Source: Caproiciproducens faecalis (GTDB lineage Bacteria; Bacillota; Clostridia; Oscillospirales; Acutalibacteraceae). Taken from it: 64,000 nucleotides of DNA. Where the stretch lies: the NCBI RefSeq assembly GCF_019448085.1, contig NZ_JAGFNZ010000003.1, forward strand, positions 62,001 through 126,000, given 5' to 3'. The notes under the pieces are model-generated. The model had not been told where the DNA came from. It was given only the letters and a program-made list of their open reading frames with translations, and searched no databases. The translations under genes were made by a program, and so were the position numbers. This document shows positions 34,029 through 42,167 of the stretch, in pieces (position 1 is the stretch's first letter; each line of letters starts with the position of its first letter).

Positions 34029-34664
34029 TTATTCGTCATCAGGGTAAAGAAAGCTCTTTACTCTGTCCTGACAGTTGTCCTCACCGCAGTAGTAGAGCAC
34101 ATCGTGTTTCTGCAGAATCGCGTACGGGCCGGGGGACATCATCAGCGTATTGTCCCGCTTAATGGCAATGATGGTCGCCGCCGTGTGGTGCCAGAAATTG
34201 AGCTCGGAGAGGGATTTGTTGAGCAGGGGCGTTTTGCCCGTAATTTCCACTTCAAACGGGATAAACGGATTGATGGACTGAAAACGCTCCGTCCGGTCTA
34301 TAATGCTGGAGACGGATTTGAGCAGAAATTTCGTCTCTTTTTTCTGCCGCTCAATGCTGCTCAAAATATCCTTTTTCAGATCGTTCAGCGACTGAATATC
34401 GTTATACTGATGGACGAACTTCACGGCGTTATCGTAAGATTTAATGACTACGCCGCTGCCTTTGGTCACGTCCACAATTTCCAGATCGGACAGCACGCAG
34501 ATGGCGCGCCGGGCGGTTTCGGAAGAAACTTTGTACTGGCTTGCAAGGTACGACCTTGCGTATATTTTTTCTCCTACACGGTAACGGTTATCTACAATCT
34601 TTGCTGCAATGTCCGCGGCAATCTTCTGGTAAACCGGTGCCGCTACCTTCATGATGTCTTCCAT
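34029..34664 (-). CDS. BusR-like GntR regulator with RCK_C (TrkA-C) domain
   Basis: 211 residues. A GntR winged helix (about 8-75: APVYQKIAADIAAKI, ARSYLASQYKVSSETARRAI), a coiled coil (about 85-125) and a C-terminal RCK_C domain (about 135-211: PFEVEITGKTPLLNKSLSEL). This architecture is that of BusR, the c-di-AMP-dependent repressor of betaine uptake in lactococci and streptococci. Convergent with the opu genes, so a matching osmolyte circuit is likely. The ATG at 34664 follows AAGG; a GTG at 34673 is an alternative. Confidence 0.82.
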   Translation of the reverse strand: MEDIMKVAAPVYQKIAADIAAKIVDNRYRVGEKIYARSYLASQYKVSSETARRAICVLSDLEIVDVTKGSGVVIKSYDNAVKFVHQYNDIQSLNDLKKDILSSIERQKKETKFLLKSVSSIIDRTERFQSINPFIPFEVEITGKTPLLNKSLSELNFWHHTAATIIAIKRDNTLMMSPGPYAILQKHDVLYYCGEDNCQDRVKSFLYPDDE

Positions 34665-34703
34665 AAACCTCACCTTATCCTGTGAAAATACTGTTATATT
34701 ATG

Positions 34704-34743
34704 CTCAAAAGCACTTCCGCAAAAAAACGGAGGTGCTTTTGAG
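34704..34743. terminator. Strong hairpin between Gfo/Idh gene and busR-like gene
   Basis: CTCAAAAGCACTTCCG and CGGAGGTGCTTTTGAG form a 16-bp stem with one mismatch and an A-rich loop; followed by CTTTTTCTTT-like T-rich DNA on the plus strand. On the minus strand it separates the oxidoreductase from busR. Confidence 0.6.
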
Positions 34744-34799
34744 GTGCTTTTTCTTTATTTCTATCATATCACAATTATGCGGCAACAACAACAGGAAAA

Positions 34800-35774
34800 T
34801 CAGGTTGCGCTGAACCGGATTCCCGCCTGACGGCGGCCCTGTTCCAGCAGCCCGATGCAGCAGCGCATCCGGTCACAGGCCTGCTCGTAAGCGGCTGCGT
34901 CGCGCTCCGTAATGATGCGGGCAAGCGCTTTCTGCTGAAAGTACATGGATGACCTGCGCTGTGTGGAAAGAAGGGTTTCCCCGCCATCGCGCGTATAAAG
35001 CCGGATGGCGTCCAGAGAAGTGGGGCCTTCCAGTGTAACGGTGCCGTTTTCGCCCTGAATTTCACTCGGCGAGCGGCTGACGGAAATTTTTGAAGAGGTG
35101 AGTACGGCGTTAAAGCCGTCGTATTCCAGAATCTGGGTGCTGACTCCGTCCACTCCGCTGTCAAGCAGGCTGGCAAAGCACTTGCTGCTTTTCGGCGCGC
35201 CGAACAGGGCGACGCAGAGGTAAAGATTGTAGATGCCAAGGTCGGCGAGCGCGCCGCCGTCGTACTCCGGGCTGAAAACCGGCGGGTTCTTTCCTGCTTT
35301 GTACGCGTCGTATTTGGAGGAATATTTCATGTAGTTCAAATAGACATAGTGAACCGGGGCTATTTTTGCGACTGCTTCCTTCAAAACGGCAAGATCCGGA
35401 TTGTAAATGGGACGGATTGCCTCCAGCAGATAAACGTGGTTTTTCTCCGCAATTTCAAACAATTCTTCCAGCTGCGCGGAAGTTGCCATCCCCGGCTTTT
35501 CCACGATCACATGCTTGCCGGCGGAAAGGCACAGCTTCGCCTGCGGAAAATGCAGGCTGTTCGGGGAGGCGATGTAGATCACGTCCAGCTCGGGGCAGTT
35601 CGCCAGATCTTCCAGTTTGGTAAATACATGGCGGATATGGTAGTGAGAGGCGTATTCCTCCCCGGTTTCCGCTTTGCGGGAATAAACTGCGTACGGCTCG
35701 TAGCATCCTGTTTCCACAGCGCCCTGCACAAACAGGCGGGAAATTTCCGAAGTGCCGATGATTCCTAATTTCAT
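34800..35774 (-). CDS. Gfo/Idh/MocA family NAD(P)-dependent oxidoreductase
   Basis: 324 residues. N-terminal Rossmann start LGIIGTSEISRLF, the family motif EKPGMA near residue 93 and the second-half Gfo/Idh substrate domain with GGALADLGIYNLYL. Oxidises or reduces a sugar or inositol-like substrate. It has its own ribosome site (AAAGGAAC) at the ATG 35774 and no obvious functional partner nearby, so the substrate is open. Confidence 0.85.
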   Translation of the reverse strand: MKLGIIGTSEISRLFVQGAVETGCYEPYAVYSRKAETGEEYASHYHIRHVFTKLEDLANCPELDVIYIASPNSLHFPQAKLCLSAGKHVIVEKPGMATSAQLEELFEIAEKNHVYLLEAIRPIYNPDLAVLKEAVAKIAPVHYVYLNYMKYSSKYDAYKAGKNPPVFSPEYDGGALADLGIYNLYLCVALFGAPKSSKCFASLLDSGVDGVSTQILEYDGFNAVLTSSKISVSRSPSEIQGENGTVTLEGPTSLDAIRLYTRDGGETLLSTQRRSSMYFQQKALARIITERDAAAYEQACDRMRCCIGLLEQGRRQAGIRFSAT

Positions 35775-35873
35775 AGAACCGTTCCTTTCCAAAACATCCT
35801 GTATGGTTAATTAAGTACAGTGTAGCATGGAACCGGCGGCTTTTCAAGCCGGAGGCGCGCCCGGTAAACGGGG

Positions 35874-35907
35874 TAAAAAAACAGAGACAGGATTTCTCCT
35901 GTCTCTG
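35874..35907 (-). terminator. Terminator of the malY-symporter operon
   Basis: On the minus strand CAGAGACAGGA-GAAA-TCCTGTCTCTG followed by TTTTTTT: an 11-bp perfect stem with an ideal U tract, 23 bp after the symporter stop. Confidence 0.9.
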
Positions 35908-35929
35908 AAAACGGAAAGGAAAGAAAAAC

Positions 35930-37174
35930 TCAGGCAGCTTCGGTCTTTGCTTCGGCCGCAACTTTGTCTTTCAGCCAATTTTTGCCTTCCATGATGCGGG
36001 CGATAATCATTGCCACACCGGTGTCGCCGGTGGAGTTGATGGCGGTGGCGGGAGCGTCGGTAATGGTGCCGATCAGAACCATGATCGGAATGGAAACCTC
36101 GGGGAATCCAAAAGCGGAAATGATGAAGATTTCACCGACATATCCGCCAGCGGGAATCGCGCCCATCACGGTGGAGGCGATGACCGATACCAGAATGGCT
36201 GTGAACATGATGTGCGGATCAAGGAAGTTCACATGGAACACGGAGCACATAAACGCAATTTTCAGGATGGTAATCAGGCAGGCGCCGTCTTTGTGCAGGT
36301 TTGCGCCCATGGGAATGGTGATATTTGCAATATCATCGGAAATATGCATCTGCTTTGCGGCAATCAGCTCCGCGGGAATGGACGCGGCGCTGGAGCAGGT
36401 GCCCAGAGAGGTGAGCGTGGGGGAAATAATGGGCTTCCAGAAGCGCTTGATTCCGAGCACCCCGCCGCCGATAAAGGCAAACAGCGTGTTGGACAGCGCG
36501 TAGTAGGCCACGGCCGCAAACAGATAGATGACGATGGAACGGGACAGCGGGCCGGCAATTTCACTGCCGTACTGGCCGATCAGCGTTGCGAAGAAAGCGC
36601 CCAGTCCGATGGGAGCCAGCAGCATAACATAGCCGACCATCTTCATAATAACGGCGGACAGCGCGTCAAAGAACTGCACAACCGGCTTCCCTTTTTCGCC
36701 GACCGCGACCAAAGCCACGCCGGAGATCATGGAGAACACGATCAGGGCCATCAGGCTCTTGCGGGACCACAGAAGCGAAAAGTCGTTGACGGTAAACATG
36801 GACAGGAAGTTGTTGTTGCTGGTCAGGTCGTCGACTTTTTGGTTCATTGCGATCTGAGCGCCCTTGGCGGGGTCAAAAACGCCGCAGACGACTGCCATAT
36901 AGATGCTCGCAATGATTTCGGTCAGAATAAAGATGAGCATCATAATGCCGAGAATCTTACCGAGCTTCTTCAGGTTTTCCATGTTGGCAATGGAAGAAAC
37001 CAGGGAAACAAAGATCATCGGAACCACACAGCAGTACAGAAGGTTCAGGAACACATCCGCAATCGGAGAGAGCACGGCGGCGCCGGAACCCCAGTACGCC
37101 CCCAGAATGGAACCCGCAAGCATGCTGCCCAGAAGGATAAAGGGAAACTTGTTGTTTTTAAAAAAAGTTGCCAT
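35930..37174 (-). CDS. Dicarboxylate/amino acid:cation symporter (DAACS family)
   Basis: 414 residues with about 8 helices and two re-entrant loops. The SLGTCSSAASIPA (family SSSAATLP) serine-rich motif near 250, and the late GDTGVAMIIARIM and TDAPATAINSTGD segments, are hallmarks of the glutamate/aspartate/serine/cystine symporter family. It lies 36 bp downstream of the C-S lyase gene in one operon, which points to cystine or a related sulfur amino acid as substrate (inference). GAGGAGG precedes the ATG. Confidence 0.88.
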   Translation of the reverse strand: MATFFKNNKFPFILLGSMLAGSILGAYWGSGAAVLSPIADVFLNLLYCCVVPMIFVSLVSSIANMENLKKLGKILGIMMLIFILTEIIASIYMAVVCGVFDPAKGAQIAMNQKVDDLTSNNNFLSMFTVNDFSLLWSRKSLMALIVFSMISGVALVAVGEKGKPVVQFFDALSAVIMKMVGYVMLLAPIGLGAFFATLIGQYGSEIAGPLSRSIVIYLFAAVAYYALSNTLFAFIGGGVLGIKRFWKPIISPTLTSLGTCSSAASIPAELIAAKQMHISDDIANITIPMGANLHKDGACLITILKIAFMCSVFHVNFLDPHIMFTAILVSVIASTVMGAIPAGGYVGEIFIISAFGFPEVSIPIMVLIGTITDAPATAINSTGDTGVAMIIARIMEGKNWLKDKVAAEAKTEAA

Positions 37175-37210
37175 ATGTTTTCCTCCTCATATTTTTTTGT
37201 GAACTTTCGT

Positions 37211-38395
37211 TTACAGGGCCTTTATGTTTTTAATGATGTTCTCAATTGCCGCTTTCACATATTTCGGCTCGGTCGCAAGGTTCAGACGGATGAAGCCTTT
37301 GCACTGGGAACCGAACCATTCGCCGTAATCCACCGCAAGACGGCACTTGTTCTGCGTAAAGTCTTTTACGCTGTCCGGGTCCAGATACGCACGCATGTCG
37401 AGCCACATCAAATAGGTTCCTTCCAGCGGGGTAATGACAATCTTGGGAGCGCCCTCTTTCAGGGTCTTGCAGACATATTCGTAGTTTTCACGCATGACGG
37501 ACAGCGCGCCTTCCAGCCAGTCCTCGCCCTGAGTGTAGGCCGCCTGTGCCGCGGTCAGACCCATGATGTTGACTTCGGTCTGGTTGACGGTCTTTGCGTA
37601 ATTGTCGTACTGGGCGCGGATTTCCGGGTTCTCAATAATAATGTGGGAATTCAGCAGTCCCGCCAGATTAAAGGTTTTGGACGGAGCGGTCACCGTAATC
37701 AGGTTGTCCGCGTATTTGCCGCCCTTTACGATTGCGGACGGAATCTGCTTCTTGTCGCCCAGAATGATGTCCTGATGGATTTCGTCGGAAACGACCAGCA
37801 CGTTGTGGCGCTTGCAGATGCCCAGAACCGTGTCAAGCTCGTCTTCTGTCCAGACGCGGCCGGCCGGGTTGTGCGGGGAGCACTGGATGAACAGCTTGAC
37901 GTCGTTGTCAACAATGTCTTTCTCGAATTTTTCGTAGTCAATGGTGTAGCGGCCGTCGGTATTTGTCAGCTCACAGGTTACCAATTTGCGGCCGTTGTCC
38001 TTTACCGCGTTGTGGAACGGGTAGTAGACGGGGGTCAGGATCATGACGGAATCGCCGGGTTTGGTAAACGCGTTTACAAACCAGTACAGGGCGACCACCA
38101 CGCCGGTGGAAAAACGCATCCAGTCCTTCTGCGGACGGTAACCGTGGTGCTTCTCTTCCCAGTTGAAAAACGCTTCGTAGTATTCGTCGGGAACAAAGGA
38201 ATAGCCGAATACGCCGTGGCGGGCCCGCTCGGTCATTGCCTCAATTACTGCGTCGCAGGTACGGAACTCCATATCCGCCACCCACATGGAAATCAGATCC
38301 GGATCGCCGAACCTCACCTGTAAAGCGTCCCATTTCAGGGAGCTGGTACCCATTCTGTCTACCGCGTATTTTGCGCAAAACTGTTCTGCATTCAT
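37211..38395 (-). CDS. MalY/PatB-type PLP-dependent C-S lyase
   Basis: 394 residues, class I aminotransferase fold. The PLP-lysine motif TAPSKTFNLAGL lies near residue 235, with SPHNPAGRVW near 170 and SDEIHQDI near 205. The family cleaves cystathionine or cysteine conjugates to thiol, pyruvate and ammonia; it may also act as an aminotransferase. The ATG at 38395 is chosen because AAAGGTGATCGG precedes it, unlike an ATG 24 bp upstream. First gene of the operon with the symporter. Confidence 0.88.
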   Translation of the reverse strand: MNAEQFCAKYAVDRMGTSSLKWDALQVRFGDPDLISMWVADMEFRTCDAVIEAMTERARHGVFGYSFVPDEYYEAFFNWEEKHHGYRPQKDWMRFSTGVVVALYWFVNAFTKPGDSVMILTPVYYPFHNAVKDNGRKLVTCELTNTDGRYTIDYEKFEKDIVDNDVKLFIQCSPHNPAGRVWTEDELDTVLGICKRHNVLVVSDEIHQDIILGDKKQIPSAIVKGGKYADNLITVTAPSKTFNLAGLLNSHIIIENPEIRAQYDNYAKTVNQTEVNIMGLTAAQAAYTQGEDWLEGALSVMRENYEYVCKTLKEGAPKIVITPLEGTYLMWLDMRAYLDPDSVKDFTQNKCRLAVDYGEWFGSQCKGFIRLNLATEPKYVKAAIENIIKNIKAL

Positions 38396-38439
38396 TCCGA
38401 TCACCTTTCTCTTCTTCATTTTTTAGGGTTTCGTTTATT

Positions 38440-38454
38440 GTTTAGCAGTTAAAC
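38440..38454. promoter_or_regulatory. Palindromic operator GTTTA-N5-TAAAC (malY side)
   Basis: GTTTA GCAGT TAAAC, just downstream of the malY -10 box (roughly +8 to +22). An identical half-site pair occurs at 38577, so both are likely bound by the MarR protein encoded at 38679. Confidence 0.75.
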
Positions 38455-38468
38455 TATTTGTTGCTTAG

Positions 38469-38497
38469 AATATAGCACTATGCCAGTAATATGTCAA
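38469..38497 (-). promoter_or_regulatory. Sigma-A promoter of malY operon
   Basis: Minus strand: TTGACA, 17-nt spacer, TATATT. Confidence 0.8.
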
Positions 38498-38554
38498 TTA
38501 AATAATATTAATATTTACATATTTGTGCATTATAACAGAATATGTCGCTAAAAT

Positions 38555-38583
38555 TTGACAATATCACAAGGATTTAGTTTAGT
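38555..38583 (+). promoter_or_regulatory. Promoter of the marR-like gene
   Basis: TTGACA, 17-nt spacer, TTTAGT (4 of 6 matches); the operator at 38577 covers the -10, which suits autorepression. Confidence 0.6.
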
Positions 38584-38591
38584 GAGTAAAC
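38577..38591. promoter_or_regulatory. Palindromic operator GTTTA-N5-TAAAC (marR side)
   Basis: GTTTA GTGAG TAAAC overlapping the -10 of the marR-like gene; same half-sites and spacing as the copy at 38440. Confidence 0.75.
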
Positions 38592-38678
38592 ATGTAAATT
38601 TGCGGGCGGGATGGATATATTGTAATTTGTTCCGTTTTATGGCATAATAACAATATCACAGGAAACGGGGGCTCATAC

Positions 38679-39170
38679 ATGGCAATTCAGGACCAGCGCG
38701 AGGACTTGGACAGGCTTTACCGCGAGCTGAACGCGCGTGCGGATAAGCTGTATAAGTTTGTTTTATTATACAGTGATTATATACATACGCAAAGGGATTA
38801 CGGCACCGGGCAGCAAATAGGCATGATCGATGTCCACACCCTTACCTATATAGAAGAGAATCCCGGCACCACCATTACCGAGCTGGCCAAGGATTGGAAC
38901 AAAACCAAGGGAGCCATTTCCCAGACCGTGAAAAAGCTGGTGGAAAGCGGGCTGGTTACCCGCAAAATGAAGGAGAACAACTCTAAAACCGTTCTTCTGT
39001 ACGCCACGGAGGAAGGCACGCGGCTTTCCATTGCGCACAAAATGTACGATCTGGTAGACATTGCCCAAACCACCGAAGAGCTGATGATGAAATGTACCCC
39101 GGAAGAAATCGACACCTTCTATAAGGTGATTGACGTCTATATCAGCCTGTTTAAGCAGGACGAAAAATAA
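38679..39170 (+). CDS. MarR-family transcriptional regulator
   Basis: 163 residues with the winged helix at about 65-125: TITELAKDWNKTKGAISQTVKKLVESGLV, then the wing with NNSKTVLLYATEEG. Flanking helices would form the dimer. It is divergent from the malY-symporter operon and both promoters carry the same palindrome, so it probably represses both, with a sulfur amino acid-related ligand or thiol signal possible. It lacks Cys except near the C-terminus (MMKCTPEE). Confidence 0.88.
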   Translation: MAIQDQREDLDRLYRELNARADKLYKFVLLYSDYIHTQRDYGTGQQIGMIDVHTLTYIEENPGTTITELAKDWNKTKGAISQTVKKLVESGLVTRKMKENNSKTVLLYATEEGTRLSIAHKMYDLVDIAQTTEELMMKCTPEEIDTFYKVIDVYISLFKQDEK

Positions 39171-39256
39171 TTCTCTTCTTGAAACAAGCCCTGCCGGGTG
39201 CTATAATGCAGTTAAAAGGAACCGGCGGGAAAAGGCCGGGTGCGGGAGTGGTTGCA

Positions 39257-39614
39257 TTGACGGTGATCGACAGGTATTTTACGGAGCTGGATTTAGCGGT
39301 GGAAAACGAAGAAATGCTCCTGCAACTTGCGGGGTTGTTTGCGGAAAGTGCTTCCCTGCGGCTGAAAGGGTACGACGAAATCCGTGGGCGTGAAAAAAAT
39401 CAAAGAGTTTTTCCGTGTTTTTCTGGGCAAAAACAAAGAGATGAAACATGTCTGGCAGGTTTTCCCCGAGCAGGGCGGATACCTTGTTCCGTGGGCGGCG
39501 GCCTGTGTCGGCAAAACCGGCGGCATTTTTACGCTGGAGGGAACGGACCGTGCCGTTCTGGATGATGACGGGAAAATTCTGAGCCTGACGCTCGGGATCG
39601 GAAAAAATACATAA
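39257..39614 (+). pseudogene. SnoaL-like protein gene with a frameshift
   Basis: Two frames together encode a full SnoaL/NTF2-like domain of about 118 residues: TVIDRYFTELDLAVENEEM ... RLKGYDEIRGREK in one frame, continuing IKEFFRVFLGKNKEMKHVW ... GTDRAVLDDDGKILSLTLGIG in the next. The join lies in a run of seven A at 39393-39399; six A would restore one frame. Start is a TTG at 39257 with GGGAG 8 nt upstream. Such proteins are small polyketide-cyclase-like or binding folds. Either a recent inactivation, a homopolymer sequencing error, or slippage. Confidence 0.75.
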
Positions 39615-39615
39615 A

Positions 39616-39648
39616 CGAAAAGCGGCGGGAAATTTCCCGCCGCTTTTT
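39616..39648. terminator. Bidirectional terminator
   Basis: AAAAGCGGCGGGAAA directly followed by its complement TTTCCCGCCGCTTTT, a 15-bp inverted repeat between convergent genes. Confidence 0.85.
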
Positions 39649-39665
39649 AATACGGTGCTCCGGTG

Positions 39666-40505
39666 TTAGAAACCCACCAGAAACCCGCCGCTTTCCGTGT
39701 AATAGCTTGTCAGTCCGCGCGTCTGCAGAATGGTGATTTTCGTAGTCAGGCAGACGTGGGAAATCAGCTCTTTCAGCCGCTGCGCCCCTTTGGGGTTGTT
39801 GCAGTGGCTGATGACCACAGGCTGGCCCGCCATGTTCTTCAGCTTGCTCATGGTTTCCACGATCTGCTGGATGGCGCGTTCCTCGCCGCGCGGCTTGTGC
39901 AGCACCTTGATTTCGCCTTCCGGCGTGTTGGAAGCCACCGCACGGATACCGAGAGAGGTGGCGAGAATCCCCGCTACGCGGGACATGCGCCCCGACTTAA
40001 TCAGGTTGTCGTAGGAACCCAGCGCGAACAATAAAAACAGGCTACGGGAGTACGCTTCCGCCTGCTGGGCGATTTCGTCAAAATCCAGGCCGGACTGAAT
40101 CAGCTCCAGAGTTTTTCTCAAAATAAGCACCAGCCCGCCCGCGGTGGAACGGGAATCAATGACATAAATCTTCTTCCAGGGAAATTCTTCTGTAACCATG
40201 TCTTTTGCAACCAGGGCGCTGTTATAGGTGCCGCTCAGCGCGCTGGTCATGGTGACCGCTATGGTACAGTCGCTTTTCCGGAATTCGTCTGCCCACTCTT
40301 CGGGAGAAGGGCACGCCGAAGAAGACGGGCCTTTGTAATTTTTCATCTGGGCCAGCATGACGTTAACGTTCAGAGAATCGTCGTCAACATATTCGGTGCT
40401 GCCCACCCTTAACTTCAGCGGTACGGTGGCAAAGTGCACGCCGCAATCCTGAAAAGAGTCTGACGGTAAATCGCAGGAGCTGTCTGAAACGATACTCCAG
40501 GTCAT
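39666..40505 (-). CDS. DegV family fatty acid-binding protein
   Basis: 279 residues. N-terminal SIVSDSSCDLPSDSF, the TSALSGTYNSALVAKD motif near 85 and the FLLFALGSYDNLIKSGRMSRVAGILA stretch (partly quoted) near 155 are DegV hallmarks. DegV/FakB proteins bind fatty acids, in some species presenting them to the FakA kinase. No fakA is nearby. GGGAG 7 nt before the ATG at 40505. It is only distantly similar to the DegV encoded at 48761. Confidence 0.9.
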   Translation of the reverse strand: MTWSIVSDSSCDLPSDSFQDCGVHFATVPLKLRVGSTEYVDDDSLNVNVMLAQMKNYKGPSSSACPSPEEWADEFRKSDCTIAVTMTSALSGTYNSALVAKDMVTEEFPWKKIYVIDSRSTAGGLVLILRKTLELIQSGLDFDEIAQQAEAYSRSLFLLFALGSYDNLIKSGRMSRVAGILATSLGIRAVASNTPEGEIKVLHKPRGEERAIQQIVETMSKLKNMAGQPVVISHCNNPKGAQRLKELISHVCLTTKITILQTRGLTSYYTESGGFLVGF

Positions 40506-40643
40506 AAAAGCACTCCCATGTCTCAAAATAATAATGTAGTTTTTAAAACGATATATTTTAGTTTATAATATCATAATATATAGCGCATATTAATCCTATT
40601 TTAGAAGTAAAAAATAATTTCTCTGCGGCAAAACTACGCGGAG

Positions 40644-40672
40644 TTGCAAAATTTTTTCTGTAAGCTTATAAT
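40644..40672 (+). promoter_or_regulatory. Sigma-A promoter of the YwlG-family gene
   Basis: TTGCAA, 17-nt spacer, TATAAT; 41 bp before the ATG. Confidence 0.7.
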
Positions 40673-40712
40673 ATTTGTCAAACCTACAAATATTATAACT
40701 GGAGTTGAGGTT

Positions 40713-41264
40713 ATGTACGATGAAATTGCGGCGCAGGCGAAAACAGCTGTCTGCGAATTGCTGAAAACCGCGGGTCTTACCGCGGGGAATATACTGGTTG
40801 TGGGCTGTTCCTCCAGCGAGATCAGCGGGCACGATATCGGTTCGTCCTCCAGCGTGGAAATTGCCAACGCGGTGTTCCATGCCATTTATCCCGTTCTCAA
40901 GGAAAAAGGGATTTATCTGGCCGCGCAGTGCTGCGAGCATCTGAACCGAGCGATCATTCTTGAAAAAGAAGCGGCGCTCCGCGACCGTCTGGAAATTGTC
41001 AACGCGGTGCCCCGCCCGAAAGCGGGCGGTTCCTTTGCCACGGCCGCCTACACAAACTTTGAGCATCCGGTGGCGGTGGAGCAAATCACCGCACAGGCGG
41101 GGCTCGATATCGGCGGTACGCTGATCGGTATGCACCTTGCCAGAGTGGCGGTGCCGGTACGGCTTTCCGTCCGCAAAATCGGAGAAGCCAACGTGACCGC
41201 TGCGCGCACCAGACCGAAATTTGTCGGCGGCGAACGTGCGAACTACGACGAGACCCTCCGATAA
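40713..41264 (+). CDS. TIGR01440/DUF436 family protein (YwlG-like)
   Basis: 183 residues, normal for the family. Signature features are VVGCSSSEISGHDIGSSSS near 28, AAQCCEHLNRA near 70 with a Cys pair, and the closing segment RLSVRKIGEANVTAARTRPKFVGGERA. Structure-determined members resemble the aminoglycoside-acetyltransferase fold but the function is not established. It is often found near glyA or ribose-5-phosphate isomerase genes in Firmicutes; here the neighbours are two small proteins. Confidence 0.88.
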   Translation: MYDEIAAQAKTAVCELLKTAGLTAGNILVVGCSSSEISGHDIGSSSSVEIANAVFHAIYPVLKEKGIYLAAQCCEHLNRAIILEKEAALRDRLEIVNAVPRPKAGGSFATAAYTNFEHPVAVEQITAQAGLDIGGTLIGMHLARVAVPVRLSVRKIGEANVTAARTRPKFVGGERANYDETLR

Positions 41265-41360
41265 AGGGAAAAATTCCTAAATTAAACCGTGCGCCTCCCG
41301 CAAACACTAAAGACATTGGGGATGATCCCGGTCTGACTGTGTTGAAAGGAGGCGCTTTTT

Positions 41361-41519
41361 TTGAGTCATACCTTTTATCAAAACAACCCGGAGTTAAGGG
41401 AATATTTTGAAAATCTGCCCATTGACGTCAAGAACAGAATTTTGGAGTCCGGTGTGGAAATTTCCACGCTGGGTGAACTGATGCAGGTCGCGGAGCATAT
41501 TTTAAATACAAAAGGATAA
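41361..41519 (+). CDS. Small protein, tandem paralogue 1
   Basis: 52 residues beginning SHTFYQNNPELREYFENLP from a TTG start with AAAGGAGG 9 nt upstream. The ELREYFENLPIDVKNRILESG core aligns with the next gene: both have EYF-x2-LP, a V-x4-I helix and a final LxxxAE-x3 helix. Acidic, no Cys, no membrane segment. I do not recognise a named family; similar small proteins are common in clostridia as hypotheticals. Confidence 0.65.
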   Translation: MSHTFYQNNPELREYFENLPIDVKNRILESGVEISTLGELMQVAEHILNTKG

Positions 41520-41560
41520 TGATGGAAATCCTGTAAAAACTATTGCCGGAGGTGAGTCCG

Positions 41561-41737
41561 ATGAAAGGCAAGTACAATGGTTTATACGAGCTGATCGAAG
41601 AGGACAGCGAAGCCGGTGAATACTTTGACACCCTGCCGGAATATGTGCAGGAATCCATCAGCGCGCGGGAGGAGAACATCAATTCCTTCGCAAGCCTTCG
41701 CGACTACGCTGAGAATCTGATGCGCGACGATGAATGA
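41561..41737 (+). CDS. Small protein, tandem paralogue 2
   Basis: 58 residues, MKGKYNGLYELIEEDSEAGE start, then EYFDTLPEYVQESISAREE and SFASLRDYAENLMRDDE. GGAGGTGAG precedes the ATG. It shares the EYF-x2-LP core with the preceding gene, 41 bp upstream, so the two look like an ancient tandem duplication expressed together; a terminator follows at once. Strongly acidic, probably cytosolic. Function unknown. Confidence 0.75.
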   Translation: MKGKYNGLYELIEEDSEAGEYFDTLPEYVQESISAREENINSFASLRDYAENLMRDDE

Positions 41738-41741
41738 CAGC

Positions 41742-41778
41742 GGCGGGGCGAAAAAACGCCCCGCCCTTTTCCTTTTTG
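41742..41778 (+). terminator. Terminator after the small protein pair
   Basis: GGCGGGGCG-AAAAAA-CGCCCCGCC followed by CTTTTCCTTTTTG. Confidence 0.9.
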
Positions 41779-41784
41779 TTCCGT

Positions 41785-41813
41785 TTGACAACTGCGCTTT
41801 TCTATGCTACACT
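41785..41813 (+). promoter_or_regulatory. Sigma-A promoter of the methionine operon
   Basis: TTGACA, 17-nt spacer, TACACT; start near 41820, at the head of the T-box leader. Confidence 0.75.
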
Positions 41814-41835
41814 AGTAAAAATATATTTTTACACG

Positions 41836-42140
41836 CAGGGATGGAGAAAGTACCCCTTCGGAAAGCACACAGAGACGCTTCTGCGGCATGGCCGCGCTGA
41901 AAGGAAGCGGGTGGGAAGCTGGGCGAAAATGGCTCCTGAGCGGCGCACCGAGGCCGGCTTTCCGGTTTAGGCTGCGACGGGATTTCCCGTTACAGAAAGC
42001 GGGTATAGGCGGTGGTTTTCACTGTAATACCCTTAGAGGCCCGTTTCCGCAAGGAGCAGGCAAATTTGAAGTGGTAACACGGGATTTTAGGACCCCGTCT
42101 TCAAAAGGCAATTTTGCCTTTGAAGACGGGGCTTTTTATT
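41836..42140 (+). promoter_or_regulatory. T-box riboswitch leader with terminator (Met specifier likely)
   Basis: About 300-nt leader before metF. Seen: AGAGA GA-motif near 41869, a GGGCGAAAATGGCTCCTGAG-like specifier region (ATG codon near 41928), cgacgggatttcccgttacag typical of the stem III/linker region near 41975, the T-box GTGGTAACACGGG at 42071 and an overlapping terminator (stem 42093-42131, TTTTTATTTT after it). Uncharged tRNA-Met would stabilise the antiterminator and allow metF-metH transcription. The specifier assignment is by position and context. Confidence 0.8.
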
Positions 42141-42167
42141 TTCCGGTAGTTTGAAAGGAACAAAGCC

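Noticed and set aside
36212-38323. A 703-codon open frame on the plus strand
   Set aside because: It is antisense to the symporter and malY genes, rich in His, Gln and Asp, has no family pattern and no ribosome site; it is a codon-bias shadow.
41836-42140. SAM riboswitch ahead of metF
   Set aside because: The GTGGTAACACGGG box and overlapping terminator fit a T-box; no SAM-I core was recognised.
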